DNA of 13,467 bases from Polyrhizophydium stewartii (Eukaryota; Chytridiomycota; Chytridiomycetes; Rhizophydiales). The stretch covers positions 1 to 13,467 of the forward strand of contig JADGIZ010000449.1 of NCBI GenBank assembly GCA_027604665.1. Direction: 5' to 3'. This document shows positions 1 to 10,751 of the stretch, one piece after another. Position 1 is the first letter of the stretch. Every line of letters starts with the position of its first letter. The notes under the pieces were generated by a model. It saw only the letters and a list, made by a program, of their open reading frames with translations, was not told the origin of the DNA and searched no databases. The position numbers and the translations under genes were made by a program.

Positions 1-7
1 GAGTGGC

Positions 8-136
8 ATGGCGGCGGCGGAGGCGGCGGGGCAGTTGGCGGGCGGGCGAGTGTCGGCTGCCGCGTGCGGGCGACGGGGGGCAGCAGCAGCGAGCCAGGAT
101 GGGCCTCGTTCATTGGAGCCCGTGACACGCGGCTGA
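8..136 (+). other. Possible upstream ORFs in the VPS10 leader
   Basis: Two ATG-initiated short ORFs precede the VPS10 start at 160: one of 42 codons at 8-136 (alanine- and glycine-rich) and one of 8 codons at 99-125. Both end before the main start and are in other frames. If the transcript begins upstream of them they could reduce translation of the receptor. The transcription start is unknown, so they may lie outside the mRNA. Nothing else is recognised in bases 1-159, which are very GC-rich with GGC-type runs. Confidence 0.3.
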
Positions 137-159
137 CAGCCGGAAATCCAACTTTCCGC

Positions 160-3100
160 ATGCTGCTGCGAGCCGCTGCTGCGCTGCTGGCCGCCGCCGT
201 CGCCGTCGCCGCGGGCGCCGCGGGCCCCGCCGCGCACGGCCCCGACGCCGCGCTCGGCGCACGGGACGCGGTTGAAGTCCCGCCCACTGCCGCCCATGCG
301 CACCTGCATGCGCGCCAAACGGGCTCGGCGCCGCCGTCCTCCGCCGTCGGCGTCTCGGCGACCAAGTTCGAGGACACCCCCTCCCGCCTGTTCTACTTTG
401 CCAACTCGGAGGTGCGGCCGCCCTATCGGGGCCTGCCCGGTCGCTCTTCCTTTCCAGCACGCGGGCGAGCCGCACGCATGTGCTCGCCCGCATGTGCGCC
501 GCCGATGCGGCCGGATCTCGCCGCCGACCCCGGTCGCTGACACTCTCAAACTCGTGGCGGCGGCCGCCCGGGTACCCTGCGTCTGCGACCGCTGCTCTCC
601 CACCTCGGCCGCGGTGCACCTGCGCAGACCGTGCTGATGCAGGAGGCGCCGCCGTCCGGAGCCGTCTGGCGCTCGACCGACGAGGGCAAGACGTGGTCCA
701 AGGCCAAGGACATCCCCGCCGACGCCGCAAAGTCGTCGATCCTCGTCGACCACCCTTTCGCCAAGGACACCACGGTGCGTGGCTCCCACCGGTGCTGCCG
801 CAGCGCCGACGGTGCCGAGCAGCCGCCCGCCGCTGCCTGCGCCACAGGCCGGCCCGCGATCGCCCGCTGGCGCTGACTGCTGCTCCTGTTCAACCGCTTG
901 GTTCGCACGACCGCCGGCTTCCGACTCCGCCCACTGCATGACCTGCAACCACCTGCACCTGCGCATCAACGGTTTCCGCATCCAGGCGATCCTGCTCACG
1001 CGCGGCAAGACGCACTACATCACCACGGACCGCGGCGCCTCCTGGTCCCCGTTCTCGTTTGACGTTGCCGACGAGCAGAGCCTTATCGGTTCGCTGTCGT
1101 TCCACGCCACCAAGCCGTCGCACATCCTGTACCGTGGCCGCAAGTGCGAGGGCTCTGGCACCTCGCGCGCGTGCCGCCAGGACGTGCGTTGCGTGTGCGC
1201 TCGCTGTGCGACCCGTGCGCCGGGCTGACACGCTGCCCGCAGACGTTTTACACGACAGACTCGTTCAAGTCGTCGAAGCTGCTCCTCCCGTGGACCGAGT
1301 CGTGCATCTGGGCCCAAAACGTCGATCCAAAGGCGACCGGCCTCGAGAACACCGTCTTTTGCACAGAATGGCCACAGAGCGAGCGCAAGGGCGACACGGT
1401 CGGCAAGGACACTTCCAAGCTGCAGCTCGTCCGGAGCGACAAGTTCTTTGCCGACGGCTCAAAGACCAGCGTCGCATCGAACGTGCCCATCCTCGCTGTT
1501 CTGTCCGACTGGCTTCTCACCGTGTCCAAGTCTCCCTCGAGCAGCGGCATGCATCTGTCCGTGTCCAAGGACGGCTTCTCGTTTGTGACTGCATCCTTCC
1601 CGACTGTTGCCAGCCAAGGCCAGCAGGTGAGAGACAAACCCCCCGATTCGCCTCTTCCGGCACATCCCGGACATCTGACCGCTGGCGCCATGCAACCAGG
1701 GATACACGGTCCTCGAGTCCTCGAACGCCTCGCTCTTTGTCGACGTGATCTCGCTCGACCCGCGCACCAACATGCTGCCGCCGTACGGCTCGCTGTTCAA
1801 GTCCGACTCGGACGGCACGTACTTTGTCAAGACACTCGACCACACCAACCGCGACCTGGCGCGGGGGCTCGTTGACTTTGAGCGCATCCAGTCGCCCATC
1901 TTTGATGGTGTGCTGCTTGCCAATGTTGTGGCCAACTGGCGCGAGCTCTCTGAGCGCGTCGAGATGAGCAAGCGCCTCGCGTCCGTCATCTCGTTCGACA
2001 ATGGCGGCCGCTGGCTGCCGCTCGCCCCGCCCGACAAGGACATGGACGGCAAGGCGTGGTCGTGCACGCCCTCGACTTCGCCCGGCTCAAAGTGCTCGCT
2101 GCACGTCCACTCGGTCACGTCGACGCGCAACATTGGCAAGGTCTTTTCGACTGCATCGGCGCCGGGCATCCTCGTCGCCGTTGGCTCGGTTGGCGCCAGC
2201 CTGCAGCCATACGAGTACTGCGACACGTTCATGTCGGACGATGCCGGCCACACGTGGCGGATGGTCATGCGCGGCCCTGCCAAGTTTGAGATCCTGGACA
2301 TGGGCTCGATTGTGGTGCTCATTCCCGACGCCGGTCGCACGGACAAGATTCTGTATTCCCCGAACCGCGGCAGGACGTGGGAGACGGTTCCCGTCAAGGC
2401 CGACGGCGACGGATGGCTGCCCCTCGCGACCGTGCTCGACGACGCGTCAACGTCGCTGCGCATGATCCTGGCAGTCAACTCGAACGGCGCCGGATTCGGG
2501 CCCTCGCACATGATCCAGCTCGACTTTTCCAAGGTGCACGGCCGCAAGTGCGACAACAACGTCCCGAACAGCAAGGATTTTGAACTCTGGAAGCCGCGCG
2601 GCGCCGACGGCCAGACCGAGTGCGTGCTCGGCCAGTCGACAGGCTACTATCGCGTCAAGGCCGATGCCGGTTGCTACGTCGGCGAAAAGTTTAAGCTCCC
2701 GCGCAGCGAGTCGTCGCCATGCGCGTGCACGCCCGCCGACTTTGAGTGCGACATTGGCTTTGACCCGGACCCGAATGCGCCGCCACCGGCGTCGCCGCGG
2801 GATCTGGTCTGCGTTGCTGTTGGCCCGTTGCGCGACCAGCCGCTCGGCTGCAAGCCAGGCGACAAGTACAAGGGCAGATCTGGATACCGCAAGATTCCCG
2901 GCAACGTGTGCAAGGGAGGCGACGAGTCGCGCGCGGCCCCTGTTGAGCGCACATGCGAGACAATCAGCAAAGGGCCGGTCCCGGAGCCGCCCGAAGCCAA
3001 CCGCCCGATCGTGAAGCCGTGGCTGCTGTCGGACCGCCTCGAGCAGTTCCTCTACATTGCCGGCACACCCACGATCCTGGCCTTGACGCGCGACGGCAAG

Positions 3101-6100
3101 ATCTGGCGCTCGCCCGACGAAGGACTGACCTGGGCCGAGTCTGTGGCGGCATCCAAGATTGGCAAGCGCGTGCTGCGCATCGCCCTGCACGAGTCGGTGC
3201 CAACGCGCGTTTTTGTCCTGACCGACGACGACATTTACGTCTCGTCCACGGCGCTCGACGACAAGGCCAACAACGGCGCGGGCGATCTCGAGCTGCTCAA
3301 GACGCCAGCAAAGTACAATGGCTTTGGCATCAAGATCCTCGACTTCCACCCCGACGAGCGCGACTGGTACGTGTTTGTTGCAGGTGGCCGCGGATGCCCC
3401 AACGTGGCCGACTGCTTTGCCACCACGTACATCACCAAGGATGCGGGCAAGACGTTTGCGCCGGTGGACACGTGGAGCAACAAGTGCCTGTGGGCACGCG
3501 ACTTTGGCTTCCGCGACCCGAGCCTCGCCAACGACGCGGTTGTGTGCACGTCATTCAAGTACAAGAACGGCAAGATTGGCCAGGACCGCCTTCGCGTAAC
3601 AGGCCCCAACGGTCGCCACACGGACAACCCGTCCAATCTGGTTCTGATTACGGACATGGGCAAGACGCAGCACACGCTCATTGACGACGACGTGATTGAC
3701 TTTTTCGTCGTCGACGGCATCATGGTCGTTGCCGTTGCGGGCACGTCTGCGTCTGCGTCGCCGCGGCTTATGGTCTCGACCGACGGCCAAAAGTTTGTCG
3801 ATGCCAAGTTCCCGCCCAACGTCAAACTCGACAATAACGGATTTGTTGTGCTCGACTCGAACACGGGCGGCATTTTTGTCGACTCGATCGAGGGCTCGCA
3901 CGACTATGGCACGCTCTTCAAGTCGAGCGAGGATGGCCAGTTCTTTTCCAAGTCGTTGCCGTTCACGCACCGCGGCGGCGCGCGCAACCTCGTTGACTTT
4001 GAGAAGGTCCAAGGCATTCCTGGCATTATTCTCGCCAACGTCGTGGGCCGCCCCAACACGGCACAGTCGGGCAAGGCGCAAACGGTCATGTCGTACGACG
4101 ACGGCTCGACGTGGGTGTCGCTCACGGCGCCGACGCTCGACTCGACTGGCGCGCGCATGGATTGCGGCGCGGGTGCTTTGGCGGGCGCGACCGCGGATGT
4201 GCCGTGCAGGCTGCATCTGCACGGGATCTCTGCCACAAAAGCGACGCCGGGCATCGGCATCCACCACTCGACTAACGGATCCGCTGGCCTGCTTGTCGGC
4301 GTCGGCAACGCGGGAGAGAGCCTTCTCGACTACAATCTCGGCAACGTGTTTCTGTCGCGCGACGCAGGCCGCACGTGGACAGAGGTGCTCAAGGATGCGC
4401 ACAAGTGGGCCATTGCCGACTACGGCGGCCTGATTGTCATGGTCAACGACGAGCGGCCCGTCGACTCGCTGTGGTACTCGTGGGACTTTGGCAGCTCGTG
4501 GGCATCGCACAAGTTCTCGGACCGCCTCGTTCGCATCGAGGACGTGGCCACCAAGCCTGGAGCCGACTCGCGCAAGGTGGTCATCACGGGCCACTATGTC
4601 GGCAAGTCGGCCGTCTCGTCGGCCCAGAGCGAGTATGCGACGGCAGTGATCTCGGTCGACTTTGGCAAGCTCTTTGACAAAAAGTGCGATGCCAATGCCG
4701 ACTTTGAGACGTGGTTCCCCGGCGCGCGGCCCGGCTCGAGCGAACAGCGCTGCTTCTTTGGCGAGGAGGTGTCGTTCCGCCGCCGCAAGGCCGACGCCGT
4801 GTGCTTTGTCGGCGAGGGCTTCAATCACGTCATTGCCGACAAGAAGACGTGCGAGTGCTCCGAGGTGGATTTTGAGTGTGACTTCAACTTTTTCCGCGGC
4901 GAGGCCGGCACATGCAATCTGTACAGCGTCGACCCGGACCAGCCGCGCACGTGCCCGCTCGGCACGACATACAAGGGCCAGTCTGGATACCGCCGCATCA
5001 CGCTCTCGCGCTGCAAGGGCGGCAAAGATCTCACGGCCAAGGTCGAGCGCGAGTGCCGCGACCCGAGCGCCAAGCCAGGCAAGATCAAGTCGGTTCTGCA
5101 CACGTTCCCGAGCACCCTCGACGACTTTTTGTACTTTAACCGCACGTCAACCGTGGTCGCCAAGACGGCCGCGAACGAGGTGTACCGGTCGACGGACAAT
5201 GGCCAGACGTGGGCCCGCGTGCTCGACAATGCTGGCCCGATCAGCGCCATTGTGGAGGACACGACGCACTCGAACCGCGCGTTCTTTGTCACGGCCGAGG
5301 CCAAGTTCATGTACACGGGCGACAATGGCGCGATGTTTGCGTCAATGGGGCTGCCCGCGATGCCCGCGCTCTCGCTCGTGCCCGACTTTTTTGTGCCGCA
5401 CCCGACGCAGGCCGACTGGCTGCTGTTCATTGGTGCCAAGGACTGCGACGGCGACTCGACCTCGTGCCACACCGAGGTGCACGTGTCGTTTGACTTTGGC
5501 CGGAGCTGGTCGCGCATTGCGACGTATGCCGAGAACTGCCGCTGGGCGTCGGCGCCGGGCTTTGCCTCGGCCAACGAGCGCGGCGTCTTTTGTGCCGTGT
5601 TTGACCCGGCCTCGGGCAACCAGCGCGCACTCCGGACCATGAAGCTTGCCCGCATTGCAGACGCGAGCCGCGGCGGTGATCCGGCGCTGCTGTTCCCGAC
5701 CACGGGCTTTGCGATTTCCAACGAATATCTGATATCCGCCATGCCCGAGGCCGACTCGCGCCGCGTGCAGGTCCAGATCTCGCTCAACGGCAATGATTGG
5801 TCGCTTGCCAAGTTCCCCGAAAACTATCTCGTCCACACGGGATACACGGTTCTGGACAGCAGCTCGGGTGCCGTCTTTTTGGACGTCATTGAGAGCATTG
5901 CTCGCGACCGGGAGCACGGCACGCTGATGAAGAGCAACTGGAACGGCACGTTTTACAAGGAGATCCTGACAGGCGTCAACCAGAATCGACTCGGGTGCGT
6001 GCATGTGCATGAATGGCGTGTGGATGCGTGCGCTGACGCTGACTGGCCTATCTCGTAGATTCGCCGACTTTGAAAAGATTGCCGGAGTTCCTGGCGCCAT

Positions 6101-7662
6101 GATTGCGAACCAGATTGCCAATCTCGGCGACTTGGCGCGCGGCGACGCCAAGAAGATCCAGACCAAGATGAGCTTTGACGACGGCGCGACGTGGAGCCTG
6201 CTTGCAGCGCCAAAGGTCGACTCGAACGGCAAGCAGTACGACTGCCGCACCGAGTGCAACCTGCATCTGCATGCGTACACGGAGCGGCACGACCCACGCG
6301 ACCAGTTCTCGTCGCCTGGCTCGGTCGGCTACATGATGGGCGTCGGCAATGTCGGCAGCAAGCTCCTTGACTTTAACGAGGGCGACACGTTCCTGACCCG
6401 CGACGGCGGCCGCACGTGGATCGAGATTGCCAAGGAAGCACACATGTTTGAGTTTGGCGACCACGGCGGCGTGCTGCTGCTCGTCAATGACGAGGGCTTC
6501 ACGGACACGATCAAGTACTCGATTGACGCCGGCCAGACCATGAACGACGTGCGCCTTGTCGACATTGTTGACGGCCTGTCGCCCGGCGCCAAGATCCGCG
6601 TCTCGAATATCCTCACGGACGACAGCGGCACCACGTCGCACTTTATTGTGCTCGGCAAGCTGCGCGACGACAGCAGCAGCGCCGTGCAGTCTGTCTCGCT
6701 CTATCTCGAGTTCTCGACGCTGTTCCCGCGCAAGTGCAACCTGGACCGCAAGGACCCGCAGGCGTCCGACTATGAGTCGTGGAATCCATCTTCCAGCCTT
6801 GGCTGCCTGTTTGGCACCAACGTGAGAGCCGCCACATGACGGCGTGAGCATGTGTGTGTGGTTGGCTAACTGTGCGCCAAACCTGCAGACCACCCACTTT
6901 AGGCGCAAGCCCGACAGAGAGTGCCTGATTGGCCAGGCCTTCACCGACCTGGCGTCGGACGTGCGGCCGTGCGACTGCCAGCTCGCCGACTTTGAGTGCG
7001 ATGCGGGATACCACTCGGACGGCAACCAGTGCTTGCCGGACCCCGACACGATCGCGCGTGGCGAGACGTGCGGCAAGGCCGGCATCCAGCAGGGCTACCG
7101 CCAGCGCAAGATCTCGGCGTGCGTCAACGCCGACAAGGTTCTGCCTCCGTCAGCGCACTGTCCCGTGGGCTCGATTTCGTCGGGGCTGTCGTTCTGGACG
7201 GTGCTCCTGTGGCTCGTTGTTCTGGGCGGCGTTGGATGGGCGTTTGTGCACTTTATCAACGGCGGCTTCACGCGCGAGGGCCGCGTGCGCCTGCCTCTCG
7301 ACCGCGAGGAGCCCATTGTCGGCAGCGGCCGCCGCGGTGTCGCGGACTGGGGAGAGCGGATCGGCCGGGGAGTCCGCACGGCGGGCTTGCTGGTTCTCGA
7401 CGGCCTTGTTGCCATTGCCGTTGTCGGCTACCGCGGCTTTGACTGGGTGCGCGAGCGCCTGTCGAGGTCGCGCGGCTATGCGCCGGTGCGCACAACAACT
7501 GCATCGGCTCCGGGCCGGTTCAGCTTTGACGATGCTGGTGCCTTGGACCTCGAGTGGGAGGACGGGCCCGACGACGAGGACGACGTCACGGCGGATACCG
7601 CGGCGATGGGCGGCCAGAGCGGCGTGCGTGGCAGTGCCTACGCACCCGTTCCCGGCCACTGA
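160..7662 (+). CDS. VPS10: Vps10/sortilin-family vacuolar sorting receptor with three Vps10 domains
   Basis: Type I transmembrane receptor expected to carry soluble hydrolases from the late Golgi to the endosome/vacuole (yeast Vps10/Pep1 family). Deduced exons: 160-411, 628-774, 986-1183, 1243-1626, 1700-5994, 6059-6821, 6889-7662; all joins keep frame and give 2270 residues. The start is the ATG opening a signal peptide (MLLRAAAALLAAAVAV); no in-frame ATG lies upstream. Three propeller domains begin near residues 70, 768 and 1463. They are full of Asp-box motifs such as STDEGKTW, SPDEGLTW and STDNGQTW. Each ends in a module with ten cysteines (C611-C746, C1323-C1446, C1985-C2104). One membrane span lies at 2115-2136, followed by a 134-residue tail starting with a fungal-like G-x-x-RL stretch, with an acidic cluster and two YAPV motifs. 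Yeast Vps10 has two such domains and about 1580 residues, so this protein is about 700 residues longer. The family call is very secure; exact ends of introns 1 and 2 (about 215 nt) are less so. Confidence 0.95.
367..7161 (+). repeat. Three tandem Vps10 domain units within VPS10
   Basis: The lumenal part is three diverged copies of one ~2.1-2.6 kb unit: about 367-2956 (with introns 1-4), 3021-5056 and 5105-7161 (with introns 5 and 6). Matching landmarks recur in order. These are a domain-opening F-x-Y-F/LY-I segment, a conserved cysteine-tryptophan-alanine segment (CIWA, CLWARD, CRWAS), a V-DFE-K/R segment (LVDFERI, LVDFEKV, FADFEKI), an H-x-H segment, and a ten-cysteine module containing the F-E-C-D motif. 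Introns fall at different places in units 1 and 3, and unit 2 has none. This suggests old duplications rather than a recent copy or assembly artefact. Confidence 0.9.
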
Positions 7663-7783
7663 CCAACGCTCGCTTGCCCAACCACACACAGCCAATCTTT
7701 GTTTCTTCTCCCACCCCCTTCAACACACATCTCACGTCCTGTGCACATCTCTTTTGCGAATGAACCGGGTGTCTCTGCCCTGC
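7663..7783. other. Convergent 3' intergenic region, VPS10/RNF220
   Basis: Only 121 bases separate the stop codons of the two convergent genes. The plus strand is C/T/A-rich with stretches such as TTTGTTTCTTCTCCC, visibly less GC-rich than the flanking coding DNA. Read from the minus strand it contains a GT-rich tract (TGTGTGTGG), as often found near cleavage sites. No AATAAA hexamer is present on either strand. Both 3' ends must be formed here or inside the opposing gene. Confidence 0.5.
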
Positions 7784-9482
7784 TCACAGATATATTCTTC
7801 GCAGGTCGCTCGGCGCTGTGATCTTTTGGCACTGCGGACAGAGCCGCTTGGACGCGAGCGTGTGCAGCCAACACGCCTGGCAGTGAACGTGCCAGCACCC
7901 CGTCGACGCGAGCGGCTCGGTGTATGGCTCGAGGCAGATCAGGCATTTTGGCACGCTCGCGCTGGACGACTCCTGCTCGGGCGGGTCAGCTTTGCCGTCG
8001 TGTGGGCATGAGACGCGGGGGCCGAGTGGACACACACCAGGCTGCGCACGCGCGCCTTGAGCGACTCGATGATCAGGCGCGTCTCGCCTGGCAGCAACGC
8101 AGCCGATGCGTCGAATTTGGCCATGGCGGCCTCGGTTGCTGCTGCCGCCAAGGCTTCGGCGTCGACCGGAGGCTCCTCGGCGGATTCATCTGGCGCCGGC
8201 TGCCGCCCGGTTTGGGCCGACGCCTCGAGCGCGGCAACCAGCAGGTCCTCGTCGTCCTCTTCGCCCTCGATGTCGAGATACGGCTGGATGTCCTCCTCGC
8301 CAAACTGTGCGGCGCCAAACTCTGCGGTGCCGTCGTCATCAATGTCGATGTCCTCGTCGGTGTCGACGTCGGTCCTTTTGTGCACGCTGAAGCCGCTGGC
8401 TGCGCGTCCGAGGAGGGCGTCAGCCTGGCGGACATGCGAGCCTCAGCGACAGCTACGCGGCGCACCCTCAAAGTTTCCCTCGAGTAGCGCCGTTGCGCGA
8501 ATGCGGGTCTGCCCGTTGAATGAGTACTCGAGCCACGGCTCCGATGCGGGGGTTGATGTGCGCGGCGGATCGGACGTGGTCGCGGCGAGGTCAATGCCTG
8601 CATGGCCAAGCGCAGAAACGCCGAGGTCGGCAACCGCAGAGCCGCCGTTGGGCGGGCCGTTGGCAAGACAGTTGTCTATGTGCGCGTTGATGGACTCGGA
8701 GTCGTTTGGGAGCGGCATCCCGCAGATGAAGCAGATGGAGGTATCGGCTCCCGCAACGTCGTCAAACAGTCCGTGGCTGTTGCGTTGCCTCTTGCGGGCA
8801 GCGCCGATCAGTCTGCCGCGGCCCGCCGCGCGCTTGACCCGCTCACCCCGGATCTTGTGCAGCACCTGCACCCGCCGGGGAGGTCAGCGCACAGCGGTCT
8901 CACGGCGGAGGCCACCGCCACCATTCCAATCCAACGCCTGCCTTTTCGTGCTCGTCGAGAGCAGGCGCTTTGGCCCGCTCGTTGAGCTTGCCGAGCGCAG
9001 CAACGGCGGCGCTCCGCCGCGATCTGGCCGCCGTCTTCGTCAGCGCCGCTCCACATCGAGGCCAAGGCATGTGCGTGGAGCACACCTCTCGCTCCCGCCA
9101 GGAAGCACGAGTGGGTTCGAATCCAGCGTCGCCAGCTCGTATGCGTAGTGGGCAGCGAGATCCTGCGACGCGATGGCAATGCCACACACGGGGCACGGCA
9201 CGGGGCGGAGAGTATCCCCGGGCGTCTCTTCGCCGGCCGGCTCCTCGGCGGCCGTGGGCGTGGTGGAGCCGGACACGGCGTTGCTGACGCCGCTGGTGCT
9301 GCCGACGTTTTTCTGTCAGCCCATGGAGCAGCACGGCCCTGCCCGCAGCAGCCTGCATGGGCCATGCAGTGCGGCCGGGACTGGCAGGCCAAGCCAATGC
9401 GGCCGCCGTGGGGGGGGGGTGTCGGTGTGCCCGTGCGTGGCGTCGGTGCAGCGCACCTGAACACCAGCCGAAACTTGGTCAT
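7784..9482 (-). CDS. RNF220: RNF220-family RING-type E3 ubiquitin ligase
   Basis: Probable E3 ubiquitin ligase related to metazoan RNF220. Deduced exons (minus strand): 9482-9457, 9298-9086, 9023-8936, 8865-8466, 8399-8038, 7972-7784; frame is kept, giving 425 residues. A C-terminal C3HC4 RING uses C373, C376, C389, H391, C394, C397, C408 and C411. It ends in a segment ITAPSDLRRIYL nearly identical to the terminus of animal RNF220. Further landmarks are an N-terminal CPVCG...H finger (C44, C47, H59), a C2HC UBZ-like finger (C154, C157, H171, C175), a block RIRATALLEGNFE matching the RNF220 block RIRATTLLEG, an acidic stretch (about 248-290) and a helical SLKARVRSL segment before the RING. It is shorter than the vertebrate protein (about 566 residues), mainly at the N-terminus. 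The substrate is unknown. Weak points: the tiny first exon (26 nt, 158-nt intron) and the GTTGGA donor after 8936. The C-terminal four exons are secure. Confidence 0.85.
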
Positions 9483-9536
9483 GGTCGCCGCGCCGACAAA
9501 GTGCGATCGCGGGCGGCCGGCAGCTTTGGCCTCAAG
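9483..9536. promoter_or_regulatory. Very short divergent promoter between RNF220 and EMC7
   Basis: Only 54 bases lie between the deduced start codons of RNF220 (minus, 9482) and EMC7 (plus, 9537). The core includes the palindrome GCGATCGC (9503-9510) and a GGGCGGCCGGC stretch; no TATA box is evident. Both transcripts must start in or near this segment, so it probably acts as a bidirectional promoter with very short 5' leaders. If the RNF220 first exon is placed wrongly, the gap would be larger, up to about 240 bases. Confidence 0.5.
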
Positions 9537-10751
9537 ATGCTCTTCCGCTCGCTGCTGCTCCTGGCCGCGTGCTGGTGCGTCGCCGCGCGCAGGCCGGCGG
9601 GAGCGCTGTGGCGCGGACCCGATGCCTAACGCTGCGCATGCGCTGGGACGTCCGCCCCGTCCGCTGTGCATCTGCCGCCGCGGCACCCGGCGCGGCAACC
9701 GGCGCTGCACCGGGGCTTGGGGCGCTGACCTTGTTGTGCCTGCTGCCGCCCACAGCGCCAGCGCCCTCGGCGCCAGGCTCGACGGCTCGCTTGCGACGAG
9801 CGTCGTGATGCCGGGTAGGCCCGAACTCACCACGCTGCTCCAGCATCGTTTCCGGCGCTCTCGACTCACCCCCGCCCGCCCGCAGATATCGGGGACCTGC
9901 CCATTGGCACCAAGGTCTACATCAACGACGGCGAGTATGTGAGCCACGTCACCGAGAGAGGAACCTTCCACTTGTAAGGCAGGCCGCCCGAGGCTGCATG
10001 CGCCGGCGGCGGTCGGCTGAATCTCTGTCTGCAGCCCAAACATCCGCGACGGCAAGCATGTTCTGCAGGTCCTCTGCCCCAAGTACGACTTTGACAGGGT
10101 GCGGACGAGCCAACGACGCCGGCATGGCTCGCTCGCAGGATCTGTGCTGACAAGTGCTAGCGCAGGTGCTGCTGGAGGTGAACGGACGCACGGTGCGCGC
10201 ATCGGTGACGGGCGCTGGCCGATCGTGGTCCAGGGTCGCCCGCTACATCGAGGTTCCGCTGTCGCTCGAGCCGCTCGGCTCGTTCAACTTTTTCAAGGTT
10301 CGAGCAACCGACACAACAGAAAGCGCCTTTGATGACAGCCGAGCTGACCTGCGCCGGCGTCGCAGGAGCGCGAGGGCTTCAACATCATGTCGCTGTTTGC
10401 CAATCCGATGCTGCTCATGACGGGAGGCACGATGCTGCTGTTCTTCTTGATGCCCAAAATGCAGGATGCTCTGGTCGACAAGGAGGCCGTTGAGGTGCGA
10501 GCTTGCGACGCGCCAGATGCCTGCTCCGTACTCTCGCGATCGACTAACCCGTTTCGCAGGAACTGAAGCGCAGCGGCGATGCACCCAAGCTCGAGATGCC
10601 CGACATTAGCCAGGGTCTTGCCAACTACTTTGCCCCCAAGCCGGCCGGCGCATCTGGACAGGGATCGTCGTCGGGATCGTCGCCTGCGAATACCACTGCT
10701 GCCGAGCCTGCCGCTCCGAGCTCGACGGGGAAGAAGAAGTCGCGGAAATGA
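9537..10751 (+). CDS. EMC7: ER membrane protein complex subunit 7
   Basis: Subunit of the ER membrane protein complex, which inserts tail-anchored and multi-pass proteins; yeast Sop4 is the counterpart. Deduced exons: 9537-9574, 9756-9814, 9886-9973, 10035-10098, 10166-10297, 10366-10494, 10560-10751. Phases match at all six joins, giving 233 residues, close to human EMC7 (242). Residues 1 to about 17 form a signal peptide (MLFRSLLLLAACC). Residues about 20-127 form the lumenal beta-sandwich (EMC7/DUF2012), with landmarks VYINDGEY, GTFHF, PNIRDGKHVLQV and YDFDR. Residues 140-157 (NPMLLMTGGTMLLFFLMPK) are the membrane span, matching the NPM...LPK pattern of the family. The cytosolic end has ELKRSGDAPKLEMPDIS, then a Ser/Gly/Ala tail ending KKKSRK. 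Intron 1 is long (181 nt) for this locus; the others are 61-71 nt. It is divergent from RNF220 and convergent with DML1. Confidence 0.93.

Noticed and set aside
1459..2574. 371-codon open frame on the minus strand
   Set aside because: Antisense to VPS10 domain 1, crosses intron 4 and has no domain features.
3551..5101. 516-codon open frame on the minus strand
   Set aside because: It lies antisense to VPS10 exon 5. It is Arg/Ala/Val-rich with no recognisable domain, the usual by-product of G/C-ending codons in the real gene.
5342..6280. 312-codon open frame on the minus strand
   Set aside because: Antisense to VPS10 domain 3 and crosses its intron 5; composition is that of a shadow frame.
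8400..8465. Alternative acceptor nearer to the VHKRTD codons in RNF220
   Set aside because: The AG next to CGTGCAC gives the wrong phase. The earlier AG at 8401-8400 gives ASGFSVHK, which matches the GSGF segment of animal RNF220.
8866..8903. 38-nt intron in RNF220 starting at a good GTGAGA donor
   Set aside because: It is too short compared with all other introns and leaves the wrong phase. The GTTGGA donor at 8935 gives 70 nt and restores frame into the conserved VLHKIRGERVKR exon.
8057..9148. 363-codon open frame on the plus strand
   Set aside because: Antisense to RNF220 exons and introns, low-complexity Ser/Arg/Ala; the minus strand carries clear zinc-finger motifs.
9410..9419. Run of ten G, possible frameshift by sequencing error
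   Set aside because: It falls inside the deduced first intron of RNF220, so its length does not affect the reading frame.
9148..9942. 264-codon open frame on the plus strand
   Set aside because: Only its part at 9756-9814 is real coding sequence (EMC7 exon 2); the rest is antisense to RNF220, the divergent promoter, or EMC7 exon 1 and introns read in the wrong frame.
8808..10202. 464-codon open frame on the minus strand spanning RNF220 and EMC7
   Set aside because: It runs through introns of both genes, is Arg/Ala/Pro-rich and lacks the Cys pattern that defines RNF220 in the neighbouring frame.
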